A DNA stretch of 64,000 nucleotides from Marinobacter changyiensis (GCF_009193265.1 NZ_VZZZ01000005.1:248001-312000); one strand, 5' to 3'; counted from the first letter of the stretch, positions 31,311-40,370 are shown. Numbers and translations: made by a program. The notes: a model not told the origin generated them from the sequence alone.

Positions 31311-31340
31311 GAGAGTGCAGTTGAGGAGAGTGCAGTTGAG
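31311..31340. repeat. Perfect 15-base tandem duplication
   Basis: GAGAGTGCAGTTGAG occurs twice in immediate succession in the gap between the small axial-like gene and the acyl-CoA dehydrogenase. Its length is the same as the tandem duplication at 36771-36800, though the sequence differs. Probably a replication-slippage product. Confidence 0.8.
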
Positions 31341-31368
31341 CCTGCTATGTTCACGACAGCGTCGGAGA

Positions 31369-31614
31369 TTACGCCCGGATATCGAGCAGCGTACCCAAGG
31401 TTTCATCCGCCGTCTTTACTATCTGGGCGGAGGCCTCAACGCTGCGCTGATACAGTTTCAGATCAATGATCGGTTCGATCAGGTCGCCGGCACCGGTGGC
31501 CGAACCCTGGGGTCCGTCAACGCCACCACGAGCTATTTTCCGGGCCGCGCTTTCCATGCCCTGAAGACCATCCTGTCTGCCCTGGATACCAATACCGAGT
31601 ATATTACTGATCAT
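31369..31614 (-). CDS. 81-residue protein resembling the joined ends of flagellar axial proteins
   Basis: The N terminus (ILGIGIQGRQDGLQGMESAA) resembles the first D0 helix of flagellar rod and hook proteins, and the C terminus (LYQRSVEASAQIVKTADETL followed by GTLLDIRA) resembles their last helix, with nothing of the usual middle domains. There is no signal peptide and no flagellar gene nearby apart from motAB at 57-59 kb. It lies between bioD (51 bases upstream) and the acyl-CoA dehydrogenases, a position similar to that of the small PA0505 gene in Pseudomonas, so it is likely conserved and real. Function unknown: it may be an export substrate, an assembly decoy, or only a structural look-alike. 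Confidence 0.7.
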   Translation of the reverse strand: MISNILGIGIQGRQDGLQGMESAARKIARGGVDGPQGSATGAGDLIEPIIDLKLYQRSVEASAQIVKTADETLGTLLDIRA

Positions 31615-31665
31615 AAGCCGACCACATAACAGCTAATGTAGACCGTGATTAGGCCACACTGCTGT

Positions 31666-32358
31666 TTAATTTTCAATCAACGACGTGATGTTGATCTGGC
31701 CCGTCAAGGCGGCCGGATCCGGTGAGGCTTGCCAGGGCACCACCCCAAGGCAGGGAGCGCCCATGTGCTGAATAAGATAGTCCAGGGTCTCGGCCTCATT
31801 GGCCATGGCCTCCGATTCCGGACGGTTTGCGACCCAGCCTGCCAGTTTCAGACCATCGGCTCGAATGGCTTCGGCTGTCAACAGGGCATGATTGATACAA
31901 CCGAGCTTGAGGGCGACGACCAGTATGACCGGCACTTCCAATGCCCGAGGTACCTCAGCGTAGGTTTCACGATCATTCAGTGGCACCCGCCATCCGCCTG
32001 CCCCCTCAATGATAAGGAGATCTGCCGGCCGAAGCTGCAGCCCCCGGCAAAACCCCACCAGGCGTTGAGCACTGAGCTGGCGATTTGCCTGGGCCGCTGC
32101 CACATGGGGAGCGATCGCCGGGGCCATGGCAACCGGATTAACCTGATCATAGGCCACTGATTCGGACATGGCGTGCTGCAACATCAGGGCATCCTCGTTG
32201 CGCAGCCCCTCCGGGGTTTGCTCGCAGCCGGAGGCAATCGGCTTGATGGCAAGGGTTCGAAGGCCAACTTTATTCGCGGCGTGAAGAATCGCCGCCGAGA
32301 TCAATGTTTTACCGACCCCTGTGTCGGTACCGGTGACGAAGTACGTTTTTTTAGCCAA
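31666..32358 (-). CDS. bioD: Dethiobiotin synthetase
   Basis: ATP-dependent carboxylase that closes the ureido ring of dethiobiotin from DAPA and CO2. The 230-residue product has the P-loop GTDTGVGKT at its N terminus, the conserved KPIASGCE, and IEGAGGWRVPLN. It starts 18 bases after the bioF stop, so bioB-bioF-bioD form one transcript. bioH and bioC, which sit between bioF and bioD in Pseudomonas, are missing here. Confidence 0.95.
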   Translation of the reverse strand: MAKKTYFVTGTDTGVGKTLISAAILHAANKVGLRTLAIKPIASGCEQTPEGLRNEDALMLQHAMSESVAYDQVNPVAMAPAIAPHVAAAQANRQLSAQRLVGFCRGLQLRPADLLIIEGAGGWRVPLNDRETYAEVPRALEVPVILVVALKLGCINHALLTAEAIRADGLKLAGWVANRPESEAMANEAETLDYLIQHMGAPCLGVVPWQASPDPAALTGQINITSLIEN

Positions 32359-32376
32359 GGAGTGGGTCCTGATGGA

Positions 32377-33567
32377 TCAATGGGGGGTAACGATTGCGGG
32401 CTGGACATCCGATCGGGTCACCGGCGCACACGCCGCAAAGGCTTCAATCAGGCGGTCCAGATCAGCCTCGGTATGACTGGCACTCAGGGTGACCCGTAAC
32501 CGGGAGGTGCCCCTGGGAACGGTTGGCGGGCGAATCGCCGTGACCAGCAAACCGCGCTTTTCCAGATCGGCACTTAATCTCAGTGCCGCCTTTGCGTCCC
32601 CGACCATAACCGGTTGGATAGCCGTGCTTGAGGGCAATAACGAGTATCCAAGATCCTTCATGGCAGACCGGAATCGCTCAATCAATCGCTGCAGGTGCTG
32701 CCGCCGTGGGTCTTCATGTTCGACCAGATCAATGCTTGCATGACTGGCCATCGCAAGGGCGGGCGGCATTGCTGTAGTGTAGATATAGGTGCGGGCCTTC
32801 TGGACCAGGTAGTCCATCAGTGGCGCTGGCCCCACAACAAAGGCGCCGCTGGAACCAAAGGCCTTGCCGAAGGTACCAATCACCAACGGCACTTCATCCT
32901 CGGTAAGGCCTTCAGCGAATACCGAACCGCGACCCTGAGGGCCGACACAACCAAAACCGTGGGCGTCGTCAACCACCAGCAGGGCGTCATGTTGCTTGCA
33001 CAGCCGGGCCAGTTCCCGCAGAGGCGCTATGTCGCCGTCCATGCTGAACACCCCGTCTGTCACCACCAGCTTGTGGCCCCCGGTTTCTGCGAGTTGGTTT
33101 GCCAGGGTGTCGGTGTCACCGTGAGGATAGGTTCGGATAGTGGCCCGGCTCAGCTTGCAGCCGTCGATAATCGAGGCGTGGTTGAGCGCATCAGAAAAAA
33201 TGGTATCGCCTCGGCCAGCCATCGCCGAAATCACACCCATATTCGCCATGTAACCTGTTGAGAAAAACAGCGCGCCGGTCCGGCCCGTGAACGCCGCCAG
33301 CCGTTCTTCCAGTTGGTGATGCGCCTGATGATGGCCGCAAATAAGGTGGGAGGAGGCGCCGCCCAGACCGTTGGTCTCCAGCCCTGATTTCGCGGCCTCA
33401 ATCAATGCCGGATGATTCGCCAGGCCAAGATAATCATTGCTGCAAAACGCCAGTACTGTTTCCCCGTCCGCCGTCATTCGGGGTTGCTGGGGCCCACTGA
33501 CCACGCGTCTGGTCCGGTACAGCCCAAGCGCTTTTCGTTCGTCAATTTCCCGGATGAAATCACGCAT
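32377..33567 (-). CDS. bioF: 8-amino-7-oxononanoate synthase
   Basis: PLP enzyme joining pimeloyl-ACP (or -CoA) and alanine in biotin synthesis. The ATG at 33567 (MRDFIREIDERKALGLYR) gives 396 residues, ten bases after bioB ends; an in-frame ATG at 33684 would lie inside bioB and add unconserved residues. The PLP-binding lysine is in TFGKAFGSSGAFV; FCSNDYLGLANH and DDAHGFGCVG are family hallmarks. Confidence 0.95.
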   Translation of the reverse strand: MRDFIREIDERKALGLYRTRRVVSGPQQPRMTADGETVLAFCSNDYLGLANHPALIEAAKSGLETNGLGGASSHLICGHHQAHHQLEERLAAFTGRTGALFFSTGYMANMGVISAMAGRGDTIFSDALNHASIIDGCKLSRATIRTYPHGDTDTLANQLAETGGHKLVVTDGVFSMDGDIAPLRELARLCKQHDALLVVDDAHGFGCVGPQGRGSVFAEGLTEDEVPLVIGTFGKAFGSSGAFVVGPAPLMDYLVQKARTYIYTTAMPPALAMASHASIDLVEHEDPRRQHLQRLIERFRSAMKDLGYSLLPSSTAIQPVMVGDAKAALRLSADLEKRGLLVTAIRPPTVPRGTSRLRVTLSASHTEADLDRLIEAFAACAPVTRSDVQPAIVTPH

Positions 33568-33577
33568 ACCAGAAACC

Positions 33578-34636
33578 TCAGGCGGATTGTCGGGCGGCAT
33601 CGTAGAACAGATGCCGGGTGCGCTCGGCCTCCACAGCCTCGGCAAGCGCTGCTGCACGCTCATCTTCGGTATGTTCGGTTTCACGCTGCTCCGGGCGGAT
33701 CCCCAGGCGACGAAACAGTTCCCGGTCCTTATCTGCTTCCGGATTTGCGGTGGTCAGCAGTTTCTCACCGTAGAAAATCGAGTTGGCACCGGCCAAAAAG
33801 CACAGCGACTGCATCTGCTCGTTCATGTCTTCCCGACCTGCGGACAGACGCACATGGGAGGCAGGCATAACGATGCGAGCCACCGCAATGGTACGAATGA
33901 AGTCAAAGGGGTCGAGATCTGCCACGTTTTCCATCGGGGTGCCAGCCACTTTCACCAGCATGTTAACGGGCACACTTTCAGGGTGATGTGGCAGGTTGGC
34001 CAACTGCATCAGCAGGCCGGCCCGGTCATCGAGGTCTTCACCCATCCCCATGATGCCGCCACAGCAAACTTTCATGCCGGCTTTACGGACATTCTCCAGG
34101 GTATCCAGGCGGTCCTGATAGGTCCGGGTGGTAATAATGTGACTGTAGTATTTCTCGGAGGTGTCAAGATTGTGGTTGTAATAGTCCAGCCCGGCATCGG
34201 CCAGTTCCCGGGCCTGGTGCTCTTCCAGCATGCCGAGGGTCATACAGGTTTCCAGGCCCAGAGCTTTGACCTGGCGAACCATGTCCACCACATAGGGCAT
34301 ATCTTTCTTCGACGGGCTGCGCCAGGCGGCGCCCATGCAAAACCGTGAGGCGCCCTTTGCCCGCGCCGCTTTCGCTTCTGCAATGACCTTGTCAATCTCC
34401 AGCAGTTTTTCCTTTTCCAGACCGGTATTGTAATGACCGCTCTGAGGGCAGTATTTGCAGTCTTCCGGGCAGGCACCGGTCTTGATGGAGAGCAAGGTAC
34501 TGACCTGGACTTCATTAGGGTCAAAATAATTCCGATGGGTGGACTGGGCCTTGAAGATCAGGTCATTGAACGGCATCAGGAAAAGGTTGCGAATTTCTTC
34601 GAGGGACCAGTCGTGGCGGAGGGCGGTGGCAGTCAT
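33578..34636 (-). CDS. bioB: Biotin synthase
   Basis: Radical SAM enzyme that inserts sulfur into dethiobiotin. The 352-residue protein has the SAM-cluster motif CPEDCKYC near residue 53 and the family's [15 protein letters not shown] and [16 protein letters not shown] stretches that hold SAM and substrate. The [2Fe-2S] ligands are in the conserved positions as far as can be judged. First gene of the bio operon, divergent from comF over 59 bases. Confidence 0.97.
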   Translation of the reverse strand: MTATALRHDWSLEEIRNLFLMPFNDLIFKAQSTHRNYFDPNEVQVSTLLSIKTGACPEDCKYCPQSGHYNTGLEKEKLLEIDKVIAEAKAARAKGASRFCMGAAWRSPSKKDMPYVVDMVRQVKALGLETCMTLGMLEEHQARELADAGLDYYNHNLDTSEKYYSHIITTRTYQDRLDTLENVRKAGMKVCCGGIMGMGEDLDDRAGLLMQLANLPHHPESVPVNMLVKVAGTPMENVADLDPFDFIRTIAVARIVMPASHVRLSAGREDMNEQMQSLCFLAGANSIFYGEKLLTTANPEADKDRELFRRLGIRPEQRETEHTEDERAAALAEAVEAERTRHLFYDAARQSA

Positions 34637-34695
34637 CGGGGTATCCTGTTAGTTTTGTCGGTTCGCGGATTAGGCCAGGTTCAAGGATTGAACAA

Positions 34696-35436
34696 ATGAT
34701 AAAGCGCTTGAAACTGCTGTCAACCCAAATCGTTCAGAGGGTTAACAGCAGCCTCACTCTTCCCGGCCAATGCGTCGCTTGCTGTGCCGGGTTTCAAGGC
34801 CAGGGGCTTTGTCCTGCCTGCCTGAACGCTCTGCCTTACAACCACCAGCATTGCCGCCAGTGTGCCCTGCCCTTGCCGTTTGCACCGGACCAGCCGGTTC
34901 TGTGTGGCGAGTGCCTCAAGCACCCGCCATCGTTCGACCGTGTGATTACACCGCTACGCTATCAGTTTCCGGTCAATCGCCTGATCAGCCGTTACAAATA
35001 CAATCACCAGCGCTCGCTGGGGCGCCCCCTGATCCGTATTCTCGTTAACGCGGTCAGCACACACCTGGCCTGCGCACCGACGCAGCGCCCGGACATTCTT
35101 ATCCCAAGCCCGATGCATCCGGCAAAACAGCGCAAGCGTGGTTTCAACCAGGCCGAGGACATTGCCGAACTCCTGAGCCTGTCCATTGGCGTGCCCTGGT
35201 CCGTAACGCTGGTAAAGAGGCAACGTGCCGGCACGGCGCAATCGGGCCTGAACCGGCAACAGCGGCTGGCAAATCTGAAGGGAGCGTTTGTAATAACGGG
35301 CCGACCCCCGCCACGGATCGCCATCATCGATGACGTGATGACGACCGGTGCCACCGCGCGAGTGCTCGCCCAGGCACTGAAAACTGCAGGGGCGAAGGAG
35401 GTGGAAGTCTGGGCTCTGGCCCGGACACCGGGTTAA
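34696..35436 (+). CDS. comF: ComF-family phosphoribosyltransferase-like protein
   Basis: 246-residue protein with four N-terminal cysteine pairs (CVACC, CPAC, CRQC, CGEC) that probably bind zinc, followed by a type I phosphoribosyltransferase domain with the PRPP-binding motif IAIIDDVMTTGATA near residue 215. ComF is needed for DNA uptake in competent bacteria, but the family is widely kept in species not known to be competent, so competence should not be assumed. The position beside bioB matches Pseudomonas. Confidence 0.9.
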   Translation: MIKRLKLLSTQIVQRVNSSLTLPGQCVACCAGFQGQGLCPACLNALPYNHQHCRQCALPLPFAPDQPVLCGECLKHPPSFDRVITPLRYQFPVNRLISRYKYNHQRSLGRPLIRILVNAVSTHLACAPTQRPDILIPSPMHPAKQRKRGFNQAEDIAELLSLSIGVPWSVTLVKRQRAGTAQSGLNRQQRLANLKGAFVITGRPPPRIAIIDDVMTTGATARVLAQALKTAGAKEVEVWALARTPG

Positions 35437-35449
35437 CCAACACCGGGAT

Positions 35450-36562
35450 TCACTCCAACCTGGCGGCCACGTAGTCTGCAATCGCCAGGCTCGCGGTCAG
35501 GCCGGGGGACTCGATACCGAAGAGCTGAATCAGGCCCGGCACCCCATGCACGCTCTGGTCCTGGATATCGAAATCGCAGAACCCGCCCTCCGGTCCCAGC
35601 AACTTGGGGCGCACGCCGGCATAGGCGGCCTGCAACCGGGTCGGGTCCAGATCGGGCCACCAGTTTCTGATCGCACTGGCAAAGGCGTTGCGACGCGCCG
35701 GATCCACGGTGTAATCCGGGTGGTCAATCCATTCAACGTCCGGTCCGAAACGTGCCTGACCTGCCAGATCAAGGGTCAGGTGCACACCCAAACCGCCAGG
35801 TTCGGGTACCGGATAAACCAGAGTATTGAACGGGTGGCGCCCGGAATAGCTGAAGTAATTTCCGCGGGCAAAATGTAGAGTCGGACAGTGGGTTCGGGGA
35901 TACCCCTCCCACGCACTTGCCAACGGCACAGCAGCCAGACCTGCGGAATTTACCACCCGTTGGGCAGTGATTTCACAGGGGTTGGCGCCCCCCACTTTGA
36001 GCAAATGCCGGGTCCCATTGCTTGCGGCTGTTTCGACAGGGGCACGACAAACCAGGGCTCCGCCATGGGATTCCAGCTCGCCCAGCAGCGACAGCATGAG
36101 ACCGTGACTATCAATAATTCCGGTCAGGGGCGAATAGAGCGCGGCGGTAGCGCGGACACCCGGTAACGCTTTGGCAATCCGCTGGCCATCCGCATGGCCA
36201 AGCGCTACGCCATTTTTCTCGGCCTGGTTTCGAACCCTCTCCAGCGCAGACTGCTGGCCCTGGTGACAGGCAATGATCCATTTACCCGTTTGACGGCAAC
36301 GAACCTTGTAGTGCTCACAGTACTGATACAACATCTGACGACCCTGAACACACAGGGTCGCTTTCAGGGACGATTCCGGGTAATAGAGTCCGGCGTGAAT
36401 AACTTCGCTGTTTCGCGATGAAATGCCTTCACCAAACCGGTCGCCCGCCTCCAGCACGATGACTTCCTGCCCGGACATCGCCAGCGTTCGGGCCACGGCC
36501 AGACCAACCACCCCCGCGCCAATCACCACAACATCGGCGTCAAGCTGCTCCCGTTTTGCCAT
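35450..36562 (-). CDS. FAD-dependent oxidoreductase of the L-2-hydroxyglutarate dehydrogenase (LhgO) type
   Basis: A DAO-family flavoenzyme, 370 residues. The dinucleotide fold is VVIGAGVVGLAVARTLA at the N terminus; SSRNSEVIHAGLYYPESS is the family's strongly conserved segment, typical of LhgO and related L-2-hydroxyacid oxidases. GGAGAGAGCTGA precedes the ATG. It faces comF tail to tail with 13 bases between. The actual substrate (L-2-hydroxyglutarate, or another 2-hydroxyacid) is inferred by similarity only. Confidence 0.82.
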   Translation of the reverse strand: MAKREQLDADVVVIGAGVVGLAVARTLAMSGQEVIVLEAGDRFGEGISSRNSEVIHAGLYYPESSLKATLCVQGRQMLYQYCEHYKVRCRQTGKWIIACHQGQQSALERVRNQAEKNGVALGHADGQRIAKALPGVRATAALYSPLTGIIDSHGLMLSLLGELESHGGALVCRAPVETAASNGTRHLLKVGGANPCEITAQRVVNSAGLAAVPLASAWEGYPRTHCPTLHFARGNYFSYSGRHPFNTLVYPVPEPGGLGVHLTLDLAGQARFGPDVEWIDHPDYTVDPARRNAFASAIRNWWPDLDPTRLQAAYAGVRPKLLGPEGGFCDFDIQDQSVHGVPGLIQLFGIESPGLTASLAIADYVAARLE

Positions 36563-36770
36563 TCAGCTCTCTCCCCTCACCGACCGTCCGGTGCTGCAAA
36601 AAATTGAAGTCGTTACCCGACATTACCTTTTACACATTGCTCTGGATACAAACTCCGAAAGCCCTTCAAAAACCGTTATACTGGCGGGCGGTTAAACCGA
36701 AGAACAAGACCAGTGCACAAGAGAGTCACGTGACTCCGTAACAGGTCGATACGCAAGGAGCCCGGAGCAG

Positions 36771-36800
36771 ATAATGTCGGATAGGATAATGTCGGATAGA
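36771..36800 (+). repeat. 15-base tandem duplication over a start codon
   Basis: ATAATGTCGGATAG(G/A) occurs twice in a row. Each unit holds an in-frame ATG, so the gene at 36774 begins MSDRIMSDRK. Both starts are usable, the first having GGAG six bases upstream. Confidence 0.85.
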
Positions 36801-37211
36801 AAGGAGTTTATGATCGTGATGCTGGTGGCCGCAATTTTTGTTGGTTGGTTAGGCTGGCGCGGCTTCGAGGTTATCACGCTCAATCAGCATCTTCGGTCTG
36901 ATAGCGTGGTCGCAAGTTATCCGTATCAGCACCGGGTCCTGCGGGTGGACGGAGAAACCGCCGTGATGAGCTCGCTGCGCTCCTACGACATGTCGACCCG
37001 AGACGCTCTTGTTGCTATTTTCCCGAGCATGCGATCCGTGAACGAAAACCACCGTGACTGGCAACGTGCAGAGCGGGAGTTCGCCCATGTGCAAGCCCGA
37101 GCGGGCGACGTTGTGCTCAGTACCCCGGGTATTTCCCGGGTGCGCTGGGAACTCGATGAAAACTGGTACCACCTCAGCGATATGCGCCAGAAAGCCCAGG
37201 CACTGCGCTAA
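36774..37211 (+). CDS. Small membrane-anchored protein of unknown function
   Basis: 145 residues. After a duplicated MSDRI-MSDRK start comes one membrane helix at about residues 13-30 (MIVMLVAAIFVGWLGWRGF), then a soluble, probably periplasmic domain with no motif I recognise; its C-terminal half is rich in tryptophan and charged residues (NENHRDWQRAEREF). Starts at 36774, 36789 and 36810 are all in frame; GGAG before the first and AAAGGAG before the third leave the true start open. Its stop is ten bases before srkA, so the two are probably cotranscribed. Confidence 0.7.
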   Translation: MSDRIMSDRKEFMIVMLVAAIFVGWLGWRGFEVITLNQHLRSDSVVASYPYQHRVLRVDGETAVMSSLRSYDMSTRDALVAIFPSMRSVNENHRDWQRAEREFAHVQARAGDVVLSTPGISRVRWELDENWYHLSDMRQKAQALR

Positions 37212-37220
37212 CAGGACTTT

Positions 37221-38219
37221 ATGAACTCCAACGCACACCCGTACGATGATTTGAAACCGGACACTATTCTGGATGCTATCGAGGCCGCCGGCTTTGTCAT
37301 CAACGGCCGGTTGTTTGCACTCAACAGCTATGAGAACCGGGTCTACCAGATCGGCATAGAAGACCGTCTGCCGGTGATCGCGAAGTTTTACCGTCCCGGT
37401 CGCTGGAGCGAGGCCCAGATTCGTGAGGAACACCGGTTTTCACTGGAGCTGCGAGATGCCGGCATTCCTGTGGTTGCGCCACTTGTCATGCCCTCTGGCG
37501 ACACTCTTGGCCAGCACGAAGGTTTCCTGTTCGCTGTTTTTGATCAGCGCGGCGGTCAGGCTCCCGATACCAGCATGCAGGCTACGCTCTATCGGCTGGG
37601 GCAATGGTTGGGGCAGCTCCACAACGTGGGTGACTGTTCGGCCTTCGAGACCCGCCCCACCCTTTCGATCCTGTCCGGGATCACCGATTTCAGCCGGTAC
37701 CTTACCGATAATGGCTGGGTACCGGATGATCTCCGCCCGGCCTGGGACAGCCTGATCCCTGACTTGATCGAAAACTGCAAACGGCGTATCGACGATGCCG
37801 GTGACGTTCACACGCTTCGCCTGCACGGTGATTGCCACGGTGGCAACATTCTGGTCCGTAACGAACAGATATTGTTTGTCGACCTGGATGATTGTCGCAC
37901 CGGGCCGGCTATTCAGGACCTGTGGTTACTGCTCAACGGCGATGAGTTTGAGCAGGGCGCCCAGTTCGGGGAGTTGCTGGAAGGCTACGAGATGTTCCGG
38001 GATTTTGACCGTCGCGAACGCCACCTGATCGAACCCTTGCGCTGTTACCGGCAAATCGCCCATTGCGCCTGGCTGGCGCGACGTTGGGAGGACCCGGCAT
38101 TCCCGCGCTTCTTTCCATGGTTTACCCAAGGGCGCTTCTGGTCGGATCAGATTCTGGCATTGAGGGAACAGCTCGCCGCACTGCAGGCCCCATCCATAGC
38201 GATACCTGGCCAGATTTGA
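37221..38219 (+). CDS. srkA: Stress response serine/threonine protein kinase SrkA (YihE)
   Basis: Cytoplasmic kinase with a choline-kinase-like fold that protects against stress-induced cell death in E. coli. The 332-residue protein has the catalytic loop LHGDCHGGNILV near residue 195 (Brenner-type HGDxHxxN) and the metal site FVDLDDCRTGPAIQDLW near residue 215. The N terminus (LFALNSYENRVYQIGIED) matches the YihE family. Probably cotranscribed with the small membrane protein upstream and the one downstream. Confidence 0.92.
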   Translation: MNSNAHPYDDLKPDTILDAIEAAGFVINGRLFALNSYENRVYQIGIEDRLPVIAKFYRPGRWSEAQIREEHRFSLELRDAGIPVVAPLVMPSGDTLGQHEGFLFAVFDQRGGQAPDTSMQATLYRLGQWLGQLHNVGDCSAFETRPTLSILSGITDFSRYLTDNGWVPDDLRPAWDSLIPDLIENCKRRIDDAGDVHTLRLHGDCHGGNILVRNEQILFVDLDDCRTGPAIQDLWLLLNGDEFEQGAQFGELLEGYEMFRDFDRRERHLIEPLRCYRQIAHCAWLARRWEDPAFPRFFPWFTQGRFWSDQILALREQLAALQAPSIAIPGQI

Positions 38220-38259
38220 GACCGACCAGTGAACCCATACTGAATACGAGAGATTTGCC

Positions 38260-38610
38260 ATGAGCCAGCCAGAAGCCCGCTTCACCATCCGTAGCCTGTT
38301 TGTCACTGCGGCGGTAACCATTGCCGTAACGGTCATCGCCCTCCAGGTCAGCGGACGCATCAATCATCCCGGCGACCAGTCAGATGGCCCCATTGGTGAG
38401 TTTACTGCCATTCATGTCACGCCCGGTGACGAATTCCGGATGTCACCCAAGCCCTCGGAACTCCACGCCGCCTGCGAGCAGGGTTTCCTGGCGGTCGCCT
38501 CCGATGCAGACCACGAGTTCCGGGGCATTCTGGTGGATTACAAGAATCGCGGGGTACGCTGTCGACCCGCCAATCAGGCGGCGCCTTCGCCCGCCACTGA
38601 AGCGCGCTGA
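38260..38610 (+). CDS. Small single-helix membrane protein of unknown function
   Basis: 116 residues with one N-terminal membrane helix (LFVTAAVTIAVTVIALQV, about residues 13-31) and a periplasmic domain with two cysteines (HAACEQG and GVRCRP) that may form a disulfide. No family recognised. A start ATG at 38260 is preceded by CGAGAG. It lies between srkA and cmoA, ten bases before the latter, so it is likely a real member of this operon rather than a shadow. Confidence 0.7.
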   Translation: MSQPEARFTIRSLFVTAAVTIAVTVIALQVSGRINHPGDQSDGPIGEFTAIHVTPGDEFRMSPKPSELHAACEQGFLAVASDADHEFRGILVDYKNRGVRCRPANQAAPSPATEAR

Positions 38611-38620
38611 GGACGGCCCC

Positions 38621-39376
38621 ATGAGTCCCTCCCCAAAAAAACCCGTTACCGAGACTGACATCCTGTTTGCCGATGCCCGCCCGGCTGCCGAGTTCCGCTT
38701 TGACGCCTCGGTTGCACGGGTCTTTCCGGATATGATCCGACGCTCCGTGCCCGGCTACACCACCATCATTCCGATGATCGAGGTGATTACCGAGCAATAC
38801 GTCCAGCCCGCTAGCCATTGTTATGATCTGGGTTGCTCCCTGGGAGCCTCCACCCTCGCCATGCGGCACGGCATTCGCCATAGGGACTGCGTACTGACCG
38901 GCGTGGATAACTCAGCTGCCATGCTGGAGCGCTGCGAACATTATATTGCGCTGGACGATCATCCCCTACCCATAGCCCTGCGCTGCGAAGATATTGCTCA
39001 GACAGCCCTTGAAAACGCTTCCGTCACCACGCTGAACTTTACGCTGCAGTTCATTCCGCCGGCCCAGCGCAGCACACTGCTGGCCCGAATAGCGGCAGCA
39101 ACCCGCCCGGGCGGTGTGCTGATACTGTCGGAGAAAATCTGTTTTGACGATGTCTCAGAGCAAGAGACCCAAACCCACCTGCACCACGAGTTCAAACGGG
39201 CCAATGGCTATTCGGACATGGAAATCAGTCAGAAGCGCTCAGCTCTGGAGCAGGTATTGATACCCGAAACCCTGGCAGTCCACCGTGAACGGCTGCTCAG
39301 TGCCGGCTTCACGCAGGTCGTGGTCTGGTATCAATGCTTCAATTTCGTTTCCATTCTGGCAATCAAGGCATCCTGA
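38621..39376 (+). CDS. cmoA: Carboxy-S-adenosyl-L-methionine synthase
   Basis: Makes carboxy-SAM from SAM and prephenate, the cofactor CmoB uses for the cmo5U34 tRNA modification. The ATG at 38621 gives 251 residues, close to the family's 247; the frame is open 237 bases further upstream but overlaps the preceding gene. Motifs include TDILFADARPAAEFRFD, the SAM site HCYDLGCSLGASTLAMR and LNFTLQFIPPAQR. cmoB follows after ten bases. Confidence 0.95.
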   Translation: MSPSPKKPVTETDILFADARPAAEFRFDASVARVFPDMIRRSVPGYTTIIPMIEVITEQYVQPASHCYDLGCSLGASTLAMRHGIRHRDCVLTGVDNSAAMLERCEHYIALDDHPLPIALRCEDIAQTALENASVTTLNFTLQFIPPAQRSTLLARIAAATRPGGVLILSEKICFDDVSEQETQTHLHHEFKRANGYSDMEISQKRSALEQVLIPETLAVHRERLLSAGFTQVVVWYQCFNFVSILAIKAS

Positions 39377-39386
39377 GCAACCCATC

Positions 39387-40370
39387 ATGTTTGACTGGCA
39401 ACACTGCTATCGCACGCTACTGACGACCCTTGAACAACAGCGCCATCAATCCTGGGCAGATCAGTTGCGAGCGCAATTGACCCGGCGATTCGATGAGTTG
39501 CCCCATGGTGATATTAAACGCTGGCAGGGCGCCCTTGAATCGCTACCCACCATTGCTGGCGCACAGGCTGACCTCAACCAGCCGGCCATTACTCTTTACT
39601 CTGACCAGCCGCTCGGCACGGATGTTCTCAGCGCACTGGAATCCGGGCTCCGGGGGCTTATGCCCTGGCGTAAGGGGCCGTTCGATTTTTTTGGCGTTGG
39701 CATCGACACCGAATGGCGCTCAGACTGGAAGTGGGATCGCATAGCGCCCTGGTTGTCGGACCTCAATGGGCGCAAGGTTCTCGATGTCGGTTGTGGCTCC
39801 GGCTACCATTGCTGGCGCATGGCAGGCGCAGGTGCCAGGCAGGTGATCGGCATCGATCCGGGCTTACTGTTTCTGTTCCAGTTTCTCAGCGTAAAAAAGT
39901 ATCTGGGGGACGTGCCGGTGGATTTGCTACCGATTCGCATGGAGGATATGCCCCGCAAGCTTGAGACTTTCGACACGACCTTCTCAATGGGCGTTCTTTA
40001 TCACCGTCGATCGCCCCTGGACCACCTGATGGAACTTCGGGAAACGCTTCGGGAGGGTGGCGAGCTGGTGCTTGAGACCCTGGTAGCGGACGGTCCGAAA
40101 GGCTTCAGCCTGATGCCTGAGGATCGTTACGGCATGATGAGGAATGTCTGGTTCTTACCGAGCTGCGACACCTTGCTCCTGTGGCTGGCGCGGGCGGGCT
40201 TCCGGAACGCCCGGATCGTGGATGTCACCGACACCACGACCCGGGAGCAACGGACGACGGACTGGATGAGGTTCCAGTCCCTGGCGGATTTCCTGCATCC
40301 GGAAGACCCCACCAGAACGATCGAAGGTTACCCGGGCCCCAAGCGTGCAACCGTGATTGCAGTGCGTTAG
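39387..40370 (+). CDS. cmoB: tRNA U34 carboxymethyltransferase
   Basis: Transfers the carboxymethyl group of carboxy-SAM to 5-hydroxyuridine at tRNA position 34, expanding wobble reading. The ATG at 39387 (MFDWQHCYRTLL) gives 327 residues. The family's WRKGPFDFFGVGIDTEWRSD and the SAM motif LDVGCGSGYHCWRMAG are present, as is FSMGVLYHRRSPLDHL. It ends 75 bases from the convergent purA. Confidence 0.96.
   Translation: MFDWQHCYRTLLTTLEQQRHQSWADQLRAQLTRRFDELPHGDIKRWQGALESLPTIAGAQADLNQPAITLYSDQPLGTDVLSALESGLRGLMPWRKGPFDFFGVGIDTEWRSDWKWDRIAPWLSDLNGRKVLDVGCGSGYHCWRMAGAGARQVIGIDPGLLFLFQFLSVKKYLGDVPVDLLPIRMEDMPRKLETFDTTFSMGVLYHRRSPLDHLMELRETLREGGELVLETLVADGPKGFSLMPEDRYGMMRNVWFLPSCDTLLLWLARAGFRNARIVDVTDTTTREQRTTDWMRFQSLADFLHPEDPTRTIEGYPGPKRATVIAVR

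Larger units (their letters stand above)
31050..31368. other. 319-base regulatory gap upstream of acyl-CoA dehydrogenase copy 1
   Basis: No gene is supported here. It contains the promoter and PsrA-like box at 31162-31193, and a perfect 15-base tandem duplication at 31311-31340. The rest is featureless by eye. Confidence 0.6.

Noticed and set aside
34696..35436. comF as evidence of natural competence
   Set aside because: The family is present in many species not known to be competent and no other competence gene is in the window.
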